From contig DBFNRV010000083.1 in the NCBI GenBank assembly GCA_048421225.1, forward strand, positions 1 to 20,267: a stretch of 20,267 nucleotides of DNA, written 5' to 3'. Within the stretch, counting starts at the first letter, position 1; every line of letters starts with the position of its first letter. Origin of the DNA: UMGS946 sp048421225. GTDB taxonomy: Bacteria > Bacillota > Clostridia > Christensenellales > CAG-138. The notes beneath the pieces are model-generated. The model had not been told where the DNA came from, did no database searches, and saw only the letters and a program-made list of their open reading frames with translations. The translations under genes and the position numbers were made by a program. Shown here in pieces: positions 13,600-20,267 of this stretch.

Positions 13600-14480
13600 G
13601 CAGGTTAAGACGCAGCATGTTATTTGTGCCTGGCAACAACCCAGGAATGATCAGAGACGCTCATATCTACGGATCGGACTGCCTAATGTTCGACCTTGAG
13701 GACAGTGTTTCTATCAACGAGAAGGATGCGGCGCGCTTTCTTGTTTATAAGGCATTGACGTCGCTGAGGTATGGCAAGAAGGAACTTGTAGTCCGCATCA
13801 ATTCCCTGGACGACTTTGGGATTGAAGACCTTGAAGCTATTGTACGCGCCCGTCCGCATGTTATCAGGCTGCCTAAGACCGAAACCGCACAGGATGTAAA
13901 CGACTGTGAGACCGAGATTGCACGGATTGAGCGCGAAGCCGGAATTCCAGAGGGTACTACCGGCATGATGGCCGCTATCGAAGGCCCCAAGGGCGTTCTC
14001 AACGCATACGAAATCGCCAGGAGCTCGAAGCGGCTCATCGGCATTGCGCTTGGCGCTGAGGATTATGTGACGTCGATGCGTACGGTGCGTTCCCCTGAAG
14101 GCATCGAACTGCTGTTTGCAAGGTCCATGCTTGTAAACGCCGCGCGCGCGGCGGGCATTGACGCCCTGGATACGGTATACTCGGACGTAAACAATGAAGA
14201 AGGCTTTGTCGCAGAGGCCCAGCTTATAAAGAAGCTGGGGTTTGACGGCAAGAGCGTGATTAATCCCCGCCAGATCGCCCCGCTTCACGCCGTATTCAAT
14301 CCGTCTGAAAAGGATATAACAAAGGCGAAGGCTATTATGGAGGCTATCGCTGAGGCGGAGCTTAGAGGTTCCGGCGTCGCCAGCCTGAACGGAAAAATGA
14401 TTGATAAGCCCGTGGTTGAACGCGCGCGCTATATGCTAGAACGTGCGCAGGCGCTCAACATTCCCATTGAGGAGGTCTGA
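13596..14480 (+). CDS. citE: Citrate lyase beta subunit (citryl-ACP lyase)
   Basis: This 294-residue TIM-barrel enzyme of the HpcH/HpaI-CitE family cleaves citryl-ACP to acetyl-ACP and oxaloacetate in the cytoplasm. It shows RSMLFVPGNNPGMI near the N-terminus, MFDLEDSV (31-38), Arg67 (VVRIN), Glu129 (AAIEGPKG) and Asp156 (GAEDY), the expected substrate and magnesium ligands. Length is normal (about 290-300). ATG 13596 overlaps the citD stop; GGAGG lies about 10 bases upstream within citD. An in-frame ATG 21 bases earlier would add residues outside the family's start. Confidence 0.97.
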   Translation: MSRLRRSMLFVPGNNPGMIRDAHIYGSDCLMFDLEDSVSINEKDAARFLVYKALTSLRYGKKELVVRINSLDDFGIEDLEAIVRARPHVIRLPKTETAQDVNDCETEIARIEREAGIPEGTTGMMAAIEGPKGVLNAYEIARSSKRLIGIALGAEDYVTSMRTVRSPEGIELLFARSMLVNAARAAGIDALDTVYSDVNNEEGFVAEAQLIKKLGFDGKSVINPRQIAPLHAVFNPSEKDITKAKAIMEAIAEAELRGSGVASLNGKMIDKPVVERARYMLERAQALNIPIEEV

Positions 14481-14481
14481 C

Positions 14482-16032
14482 ATGCAGCAGTTTGAATTTG
14501 ATAAAATCCCCCATATAGGCGAAATCCATGCCGTACACGGCGCTTACGATCTTAGCGCGCCAATACAGAAGGATACCTTGACGCTTACAGAGCGCCAGTT
14601 TAAGAACAACAAAGTTATTTTCAGCCTTCAAAAGGCTATTGAGCAGGTTGGCCTCAAATCTGGGATGACAATTTCATTCCATCACCATTTCAGAAACGGC
14701 GACCATGTTGTAAATATGGTTATGGACACCATAGCCCGCATGGGGATACGCGACCTTACCGTTGCCGCCAGCTCCCTCACCGATATACACTCGCCGCTTA
14801 TAAACCACATCAAAAGCGGCGTAATCAAGCATATAGAAACCAGCGGCCTGCGCGGCGAACTGGCGGATGCAATATCGCATGGGGCAATGGACTTTCCCAT
14901 TGTGTTCCGCTCCCATGGCGGTAGGGCCGCGGCGATAGAGACCGGAGAGCTTCATATTGACGTCGCCTTCCTAGGCGCGCCCTCGTGCGACCCATACGGC
15001 AACGCCAACGGGTATAACCGTGACAACGCCGAGGGTTCCTGCTGCGGAAGCCTTGGTTATGCAAAGCTTGACGCAATATTCGCGGATAAGACGATTATAA
15101 TAACGGATAATATAGCTCCATTCCCCAACGCGCCTTTTGGAATACCTGAATCCCAGGTAGACTACATTGTAAAGGTGGACAGCGTAGGCGACCCTAAGGG
15201 AATAATGAGCGGCGCTACGCGCTATACCAAGAACCCAAAGGAGCTTCTCATAGCAAAGATGGCCGCAAACGTAATAGAGTACAGCGGCTATTTCTACAAC
15301 GGATTCTCCATGCAGATGGGTTCCGGCGGCGCTTCGCTGGCCACCGCGCGCTACCTGCGCGATAAGATGCTTGAAAAGGGCATTAAGGCCAGATTTGCAC
15401 TGGGCGGCATAACCGGACAGATAGTTTCAATGCATGAGGAGGGGCTTATCAGCAAGATACTGGACGTTCAGTCCTTTGACCTTATCGCGGCCAACTCCCT
15501 TAAGAACAACCGATTCCACCAGCAGATAGACGCAAGCTATTACGCAAGCTATGTAAACAGGGGCGCCGCTGTCAATCAGCTAGATTTCGTAGTCCTCTCC
15601 GCGCTGGAGATAGACGTTAACTTCAATGTAAACGTGCTGACCGGCTCAGACGGCGTAATAAGAGGAGCCATCGGAGGCCACCCCGACACCGCTGAAGGCG
15701 CTAGCCTCACGGTGGTAGTCGCCCCGCTTCTCAGGGGCCGTATACCCACCGTGGTTGAAAGGGTAAACACGATTGTAACGCCTGGCAAAACCGTTGACGT
15801 GCTGGTTACGGACCAAGGCGTAGCTGTAAATCCGAACCGTCCCGAGATTTTAGAGCGCCTTGAGGCGGCGGGAATCCCCGTATTCTCAATCGAACGGCTC
15901 AAGGCAAGGGCCGAACGCATAGTCGGCGTTCCCGAACCAATACAATACGAGGACAAGATTGTCGGCGTTGTTATGTACCGCAATAACAGCGTAATAGATG
16001 TAATAAAACAGGTAAAGGACATACAGGTTTGA
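14482..16032 (+). CDS. citF: Citrate lyase alpha subunit (citrate:acetyl-ACP transferase)
   Basis: This 516-residue subunit is of the CoA-transferase-like CitF family. It swaps the acetyl group on the carrier protein for citrate, releasing acetate. Conserved stretches are IPHIGEIHAVHGAYDL near the N-terminus, GMTISFHHHFRNGDHV (about 66-81), GAPSCDPYGNANG (about 166-178), MQMGSGGASLATARYL, and GAIGGHPDTAEGASL (about 394-408). Length matches the family (about 510). GGAGG ends 6 bases before the ATG, which begins one base after the citE stop. The 3' end overlaps the citC start, so translational coupling is likely. Confidence 0.97.
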   Translation: MQQFEFDKIPHIGEIHAVHGAYDLSAPIQKDTLTLTERQFKNNKVIFSLQKAIEQVGLKSGMTISFHHHFRNGDHVVNMVMDTIARMGIRDLTVAASSLTDIHSPLINHIKSGVIKHIETSGLRGELADAISHGAMDFPIVFRSHGGRAAAIETGELHIDVAFLGAPSCDPYGNANGYNRDNAEGSCCGSLGYAKLDAIFADKTIIITDNIAPFPNAPFGIPESQVDYIVKVDSVGDPKGIMSGATRYTKNPKELLIAKMAANVIEYSGYFYNGFSMQMGSGGASLATARYLRDKMLEKGIKARFALGGITGQIVSMHEEGLISKILDVQSFDLIAANSLKNNRFHQQIDASYYASYVNRGAAVNQLDFVVLSALEIDVNFNVNVLTGSDGVIRGAIGGHPDTAEGASLTVVVAPLLRGRIPTVVERVNTIVTPGKTVDVLVTDQGVAVNPNRPEILERLEAAGIPVFSIERLKARAERIVGVPEPIQYEDKIVGVVMYRNNSVIDVIKQVKDIQV

Positions 16033-17006
16033 CGCTTTATAAGTATGCCGGCGAGCCCCTAAACGGGGCTCGCCTTGAAAAAACCAAGGATTTTCTGCTT
16101 AGCCATGGGCTGCGTATGGAGTATGACGCCGACTATTTGGTATGCCTATATGATGAAGACGGCCGAATAATGGCAACGGGTTCACTATGCGCAAACGTAT
16201 TGAAATACATTGCCGTCGCCGACGAGGCCCAGGGCGAAGGCGCGTGCGCAACCGTAGTTAGCGAACTCGTAAGCCAGGCATACAGGCAGGGCCTGAAAAA
16301 GCTGTTCCTGTTTACTAAACCCTCAAACGAGGCTATGTTCAAATCCCTGGGCTTTTATCCTATAGCCAGCACCGCCGACACGATGATGATGGAAAACAGC
16401 CGTAACGGTTTGGACCTCTACCTCGCTTCGCTTCCGCGGACGGACGGCACGGCGGGCGCTATAGTGGCAAATTGCAATCCGTTTACGAAAGGCCATCTGT
16501 ATCTGATGGAACAGGCCTCCATGAGTGTGGACGCTCTTCACATCTTTGTGCTCTCTGAGGATCGTTCGCTGTACAGCGCTGACGCAAGGTATGACCTGGT
16601 AAAACGCGGTACTGAGCACATAAAAAACGCATTTGTTCATCATAGCGGCGATTATCTTATATCATCCGCTACTTTCCCGGCCTATTTCATCAAAGAAGGG
16701 GCCGACGCGCGGCAAATAAACGCCGATCTGGACATCGTCCTGTTTGGCTCGCGCATCGCCCCGCCGCTTAACATAAAATACCGCTTTGTGGGCACCGAAC
16801 CATACTGTCCGGTTACCAATGCGTATAATGAGCGGATGAAGCAGCTGCTTCCCCAATATGGAATAGAAGTGGTAGAGCTGCAAAGGTTTGATGGTATAAG
16901 CGCCAGCGAGGTTAGGGCGCTGGCAGCCCAGGGGCGCTGGGATCAGGTGGCGCGCATGGTGCCTAAGGTTACCCTTGATTACCTGATGGAGTCCGTGAAT
17001 AAATAA
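16029..17006 (+). CDS. citC: [Citrate (pro-3S)-lyase] ligase
   Basis: This 325-residue enzyme activates the lyase by ATP-dependent acetylation of the carrier prosthetic group. An N-terminal GNAT-like domain (about 1-130) is followed by a nucleotidyltransferase domain with NCNPFTKGH (148-156), the HxGH-type nucleotide-binding motif, and GISASEVR (289-296). The start is TTG at 16029, overlapping the citF stop TGA (16030-16032), with AAGGA about 9 bases upstream. A non-ATG start inside an overlap indicates coupled, possibly lower, expression. Length is slightly below the usual 330-350. Confidence 0.95.
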   Translation: MTLYKYAGEPLNGARLEKTKDFLLSHGLRMEYDADYLVCLYDEDGRIMATGSLCANVLKYIAVADEAQGEGACATVVSELVSQAYRQGLKKLFLFTKPSNEAMFKSLGFYPIASTADTMMMENSRNGLDLYLASLPRTDGTAGAIVANCNPFTKGHLYLMEQASMSVDALHIFVLSEDRSLYSADARYDLVKRGTEHIKNAFVHHSGDYLISSATFPAYFIKEGADARQINADLDIVLFGSRIAPPLNIKYRFVGTEPYCPVTNAYNERMKQLLPQYGIEVVELQRFDGISASEVRALAAQGRWDQVARMVPKVTLDYLMESVNK

Positions 17007-17012
17007 TTATCT

Positions 17013-17042
17013 GGAGAAGGGTTGCGGGCCCTCTGCCCCTCC
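17013..17042 (+). promoter_or_regulatory. Hairpin between citC and citXG
   Basis: GGAG (17013-17016) and GGG (17019-17021) can pair with CCC (17036-17038) and CTCC (17039-17042), with an AA bulge. It occupies most of the 52-base gap and has no T-run. The only ribosome-binding-site-like purine tract before citXG lies in its left arm, so it may influence citXG translation. Confidence 0.35.
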
Positions 17043-17058
17043 CCGTTTACAATGCTTT

Positions 17059-18375
17059 ATGGATGTATCCCTTGATGAAATGCTTGCCGCGCGTGAACAC
17101 CGCGCGCGCGAGCAGCAGCGGCTTTTAAACGAGTATAAATTGCCGCTTATATGCCTTACCCTGAATATCGCCGGACCAAAAAAAAACTATCCGCTCGCAA
17201 GAAGCGCCTTCTATGAAGGCGTGCGGCGCATACGGGCGGCCGTCTCCTTAAAATACGAAAGTATAATAACCCCACACACCGGCTGCGAGGGCTTTTTTAT
17301 AGTACACGGACATAAACCCGAAGCAATTAAGCGGCTGATGGTGGAAATTGAGGAACGTGACAAGCTTGGGCGCATTTTCGATATAGATGTAATTGACATT
17401 CATGGGTCAAAGCTTAGCAGGACTCAGCCCCGAAAATGCCTTATATGCGACAATGCGGCGGCAGCCTGCGCAAGGAACAGGTCACATCCGGTCGCGGAAC
17501 TTGAACGGACGGTCAACGGCCTGTTCAGAAACTTCTTTTCTGATGAAATCGCGCAAATGGCTCATGAAGCACTAATTCTCGAGGTTGAAACCACCCCTAA
17601 GCCGGGCCTCGTGGATTCGGCCAATTCCGGAGCGCATGACGATATGGATATAGACACCTTTAGAAGGAGCGCCTGGGCCCTGAAACCCTATTTTAAGTCA
17701 TACGCCATGCTTGCTATGGAAATGTCGATGTGCACGGCGGAAAGGATAATGGAGGGCTTGAAAGCTGTCGGCCGTATGGCTGAAAATGCAATGTACGCCG
17801 CAACAGGCGGGATAAATACGCATAAGGGGATTAATTATTCAATGGGCCTTTTATGCGCCGCCACGGGCATCTGCATTGAAGCCGGCTTGGAGCTGGACAA
17901 TGCCGTCAGGCTCTGTTCAGCGCTTGCGTCACAAAGCGCCCTGAATGATTTTACGGAAATTAAGAAGGGGTCAGCGCCCTCAAGCCATGGGGAGTCGCTT
18001 TACCTGTCAAAGGGGATAAAGGGCGTTCGCGGTGAAGCGGCCAATGGCTTCCCCTGCGCTGTGTATGCTAAGGACAGGATATATGAATACTTGGATATGG
18101 GCTTGAGTCAAAATGATGTATGCGTGCTTACGCTTGCTGAGATTATGGCTATACTGGAGGACAGCAATGTATGCTACCGCTCCGGCATCGGCGGCCTTCG
18201 CCACATGCGGGAAGCCGCCAAACGGATACTAGCGCTCCCCGTCGCTGACAGGGTGGAGGCCATGAGAGCGCTTGACGTCGATTTTATAGACAGGCGCATC
18301 AGTCCCGGAGGGTGTGCCGACACCCTTGCAATGGCAATAATGATGCATCGTGTAAATACGGCGTTCAACGTTTAA
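17059..18375 (+). CDS. citXG: Bifunctional CitX-CitG: prosthetic-group transferase and synthase for citrate lyase
   Basis: This 438-residue fusion has a CitX part (about 1-150) that transfers the phosphoribosyl-dephospho-CoA group to apo-CitD: LGRIFDIDVID (103-113) and a cysteine-rich RKCLICDNAAAACARNRSH (125-143). The CitG part (about 160-438) makes the precursor 2'-(5''-triphosphoribosyl)-3'-dephospho-CoA from ATP and dephospho-CoA: EVETTPKPGLVDSANSGAHDD (about 175-195), TGGINTHKG (239-247), and GGCADTLA near the end. Such fusions are known in some lactic acid bacteria and Haemophilus. ATG 17059 fits the CitX family start but has no close ribosome-binding site; ATG 17080 is an alternative, equally without one. 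It completes the lyase operon. Confidence 0.93.
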   Translation: MDVSLDEMLAAREHRAREQQRLLNEYKLPLICLTLNIAGPKKNYPLARSAFYEGVRRIRAAVSLKYESIITPHTGCEGFFIVHGHKPEAIKRLMVEIEERDKLGRIFDIDVIDIHGSKLSRTQPRKCLICDNAAAACARNRSHPVAELERTVNGLFRNFFSDEIAQMAHEALILEVETTPKPGLVDSANSGAHDDMDIDTFRRSAWALKPYFKSYAMLAMEMSMCTAERIMEGLKAVGRMAENAMYAATGGINTHKGINYSMGLLCAATGICIEAGLELDNAVRLCSALASQSALNDFTEIKKGSAPSSHGESLYLSKGIKGVRGEAANGFPCAVYAKDRIYEYLDMGLSQNDVCVLTLAEIMAILEDSNVCYRSGIGGLRHMREAAKRILALPVADRVEAMRALDVDFIDRRISPGGCADTLAMAIMMHRVNTAFNV

Positions 18376-18398
18376 AACTTTAATCGTTTGCAATTTAA

Positions 18399-18440
18399 GC
18401 GCCCTCCCTATCCCTTTTTGTCGGGATGCAAGGAGGGCGC
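18399..18440. terminator. Stem-loop between convergent citXG and the cohesin-like gene
   Basis: GCGCCCTCC (18399-18407) pairs with GGAGGGCGC (18432-18440), and ATCCC (18410-18414) with GGGAT (18423-18427), around an 8-nt loop. It is placed as expected for a bidirectional terminator, 24 bases after the citXG stop, but neither side has a good T-run. Confidence 0.5.
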
Positions 18441-18496
18441 CATGCGTTTAACTTATAACTATTTTTCAGACTACATTATTGTGAGTAAAATCGCGC

Positions 18497-19774
18497 TTAC
18501 GCCGACTTTTTTCTCCAAACTATAATTCCAACAACTATGCCGGCCACTACGACCGCCGCGCCTGCAATTATAATCCAGGTATAGCCTCCTCCTTCGGGGT
18601 TCGGCGCTCCAGGGCCCACCCCTGCGGTTTCCGTGGGGGTCTGCTGCGAATCTTCATATTGAAAAACAACCTCTATTGTCAACTCTCCGTTTACATTGGA
18701 AACGGTATAACTTGAGCCAGGGTTCTCAGCAACGGTTTCGCCGTTTATCATTACTTTTGACGCAGCATAGCCGCTACTGGTGATAAAGTCCAGCTTGAGA
18801 TCTCCGCCCGATTCTACATACACCGTGCCAGAGGGTACTACAGATCCGCCTTCGTTGGATGTAACCGTTACCTTAACGCCATTGGCGGCCGCCTCCTCAT
18901 ATTCGGCGGTGATTATAAGGTTCTGCGTTACGTTCCTGTGGTCTGTGTTCCATCCTTTAAACGTATATCCATCATGCACATTCAGTTTAGGCAAAACTGC
19001 GTCCGCGCCGTGGTTAACGCTCTGCGTCGTTATGGCCTGGTTATTATAACCGTCCATAAATACTACCGTGTAGGTGGTTACCTTATAGTTGGCCTTTATT
19101 GTCACGTCGGCCGCTACACTCTCATAACCTTCGTCCCATCGTATAAAAGTATACCCTTCATGTTGAGGAGCGTCCGGCGGCGTTGCGCTGCTACCCCCGC
19201 GCACGGTTTCCGTTTTAAGGGTCTGGTTAGTGACCCCGTCTACAAAGGTAACCGTGTATTCCTTTGACGTATCCGGCGTCACAGTGGGTTCCGGCGCTGT
19301 GGTATTATACTGTCCTGGAAGGACGACTTTACCGCTGCTGGCCTTTACATCGCTTCCTGGGACGGCGGTGGTCTTATTATCAACCAGCCTTGATCCATCG
19401 GTTACAGCTAGCTCAAGAGCAACCTCTCCGGACGCGCCGGAGTTTACAGTAAAGTTAAGTTTCATACAGACTTCGTTATTATAGTTATCCATTGCGTTTA
19501 TGATTGCAATGGTGAGCGTTCCTGGGTTTGTATCGTTTACTACCGCTAAGCCTACTGTATCGCTGTAACCTTCATATGTGAGCCTGCCGGCATCGTATGT
19601 AACCGTAAGGGTAGCCGCGCTAAGGCCCGACATTGTAATGGGAACTGATAAGGATTCGCCAGGGTTGGCGTTGATCTCCGGAAGCGAAACCGTCATGTCC
19701 CCGTCGGCAAGCGCAGGGACGTATACGGTAAATATAAGCATTAGTGTTAACGCGGCCACGATGAATTTTTTCAT
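18497..19774 (-). CDS. Membrane-anchored surface protein with cohesin-like domain and InlB-type repeats
   Basis: This 425-residue exported protein has a signal peptide at 1-23 (MKKFIVAALTLMLIF..., cleavage after ALA). A cohesin-like domain lies at about 26-150 (NPGESLSVPITMSG, LTVTYDAGRLTYEG, NPGTLTIAIINA). A Pro/Thr linker follows (155-170), then two InlB/Listeria-Bacteroides-type repeats, 171-230 (VTFVDGVTNQ...GYTFIRW) and 232-292 (VVFMDGYNNQ...GYTFKGW), and a beta-rich segment at 299-372. A Pro/Gly linker leads to a transmembrane helix (399-420) and the positive tail RKKSA. The layout (signal, exterior, one C-terminal helix, RKK stop-transfer) puts the cohesin-like domain outside the cell. 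ATG 19774 is chosen for GGAGGA 5 bases upstream. Its neighbour upstream on the same strand encodes a dockerin protein, a natural candidate partner. The cohesin call is by pattern; a related carbohydrate-binding beta-sandwich is the main alternative. Confidence 0.83.
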   Translation of the reverse strand: MKKFIVAALTLMLIFTVYVPALADGDMTVSLPEINANPGESLSVPITMSGLSAATLTVTYDAGRLTYEGYSDTVGLAVVNDTNPGTLTIAIINAMDNYNNEVCMKLNFTVNSGASGEVALELAVTDGSRLVDNKTTAVPGSDVKASSGKVVLPGQYNTTAPEPTVTPDTSKEYTVTFVDGVTNQTLKTETVRGGSSATPPDAPQHEGYTFIRWDEGYESVAADVTIKANYKVTTYTVVFMDGYNNQAITTQSVNHGADAVLPKLNVHDGYTFKGWNTDHRNVTQNLIITAEYEEAAANGVKVTVTSNEGGSVVPSGTVYVESGGDLKLDFITSSGYAASKVMINGETVAENPGSSYTVSNVNGELTIEVVFQYEDSQQTPTETAGVGPGAPNPEGGGYTWIIIAGAAVVVAGIVVGIIVWRKKSA

Positions 19775-20169
19775 ATTGATCCTCCAATTACCGTTTTGCC
19801 GTAGGTGTTCGCAGATGGTCACACGAACATAGGCGGCTTATCACGTTATTATTTCCTCTAAATAATAATACCATAGATGAATGAAAAAGGTTGCCTGAAA
19901 CTTCATAATTATTTTGCTTTACAGGCATTTTCGTGCTATAGGATACCTAAGCCCCGCATGCCGCCATTTCGGAGCTATTTACATGTGTCTAATTGCATAT
20001 ATTACGAGCCTATTTAATTTACTAAATGCTTTGTATATACTAAAATTGCAATTTGCCATAAAAATTTTCTGCGGTTGGCCTTTTATACGTTAAATTTTTC
20101 AATTATACCGATCACGGCCATAAAAAAGAACTGCCCGCGCAGGAGCGCGGGCAGTAACCTGACTAAGGA
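19775..20169. other. AT-rich intergenic region between the dockerin gene and the cohesin-like gene
   Basis: This is a 395-base gap on the minus-strand side of two surface-protein genes. Apart from the terminator at 20121-20154 it holds an imperfect inverted repeat (TTGCCTGAAAC near 19891-19901 and TTTACAGGCA near 19918-19927) and a small GTTCG/CGAAC hairpin in the leader of the cohesin-like gene. No promoter with both boxes was found, although several -10-like sequences occur. Confidence 0.5.
20121..20154 (-). terminator. Rho-independent terminator of the dockerin gene
   Basis: CTGCCCGCGC (20131-20140) and GCGCGGGCAG (20145-20154) are a perfect 10-bp stem with a 4-nt loop. On the minus strand it is followed by TTCTTTTTTA (20130-20121). 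It starts 16 bases after the stop codon. Confidence 0.93.
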
Positions 20170-20267
20170 TTAGTCCATCGGAACTGGGAAGGTCTCAAGG
20201 CCGGTTACAAAACGTACAATCAGCGTAGCGTCGCTTATTCCAACGCTGCCGTCGCAGTTTACATCAG
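20170..20267 (-). CDS. C-terminal end of a dockerin-bearing protein (partial)
   Basis: Only the last 32 codons are in the window; the gene continues past position 20267. The visible end contains one dockerin repeat: the calcium loop DVNCDGSVGISD followed by the helix ATLIVRFVTGL, then ETFPVPMD and TAA. This matches the second half of a type I dockerin and resembles the dockerin of the 999-residue scaffold (ITDAVMISRY, NTDAVKLVRY). The rest of the protein, including any catalytic or adhesive domain, is unknown. It lies upstream of the membrane-anchored cohesin-like gene on the same strand but has its own terminator. Confidence 0.85.
   Translation of the reverse strand, partial: DVNCDGSVGISDATLIVRFVTGLETFPVPMD

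Noticed and set aside
13683..14288. A 201-codon frame antisense to citE.
   Set aside because: It is a mirror of a strongly conserved gene, has low-complexity translation and no ribosome-binding site.
19877..20020. A 47-codon plus-strand frame starting at ATG 19877.
   Set aside because: No ribosome-binding site, composition typical of translated AT-rich spacer, and no recognisable features.

Overview
The window looks like chromosomal DNA of an anaerobic, Gram-positive Clostridia-type bacterium (Bacillota). This is inference. It rests on strong GGAGG ribosome-binding sites, sigma-A-type promoters, Rho-independent hairpins, dockerin and cohesin domains, a flavin reductase-rubredoxin fusion, a YugP-type zinc peptidase and a complete citrate lyase operon. 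No rRNA, tRNA, CRISPR array, transposase or prophage gene was seen.

Layout. (1) 1-4522, plus strand: clpB behind a consensus promoter and a leader of about 200 nt containing a long inverted repeat, then a YugP-like membrane zinc peptidase, then a flavin reductase-rubredoxin protein ending in a strong terminator. (2) 4542-5859, minus strand: a sugar-phosphate nucleotidyltransferase with its own promoter, and a stand-alone FeoA-domain protein upstream of it. (3) 6096-9095, minus strand: a 999-residue secreted protein built from two copies of a leucine-rich repeat / cohesin-like / InlB-type repeat module and ending in a dockerin. (4) 9563-11824, plus strand: an aconitase-superfamily hydratase with promoter, leader hairpin and terminator. 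(5) 12070-12855, minus strand: a 53-residue hydrophobic protein and a YfbM-like DUF1877 protein. (6) 13190-18375, plus strand: promoter and the operon citD-citE-citF-citC-citXG. (7) 18497-20267, minus strand: a membrane-anchored cohesin-like surface protein and the 3' end of another dockerin-bearing gene with a perfect terminator.

Two themes stand out. The first is an extracellular cohesin-dockerin set: one membrane-anchored cohesin-like receptor, one secreted protein carrying both cohesin-like and dockerin modules, and at least one further dockerin protein. None of the visible parts is a polysaccharide-degrading domain; the modules are LRR and InlB-type repeats, as in surface adhesins. This is the best candidate for an undescribed system here. 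The second is a citrate module: the hydratase can in principle interconvert citrate and isocitrate through cis-aconitate, and citrate lyase splits citrate to acetate and oxaloacetate. All enzyme subunits and prosthetic-group genes of the lyase are present, but no citrate transporter, oxaloacetate decarboxylase or regulator lies in the window.

Several intergenic regions hold structured sequence that matches no RNA family I recognise: the clpB leader, four consecutive hairpins at 2906-3044, and a nested stem at 9234-9312.
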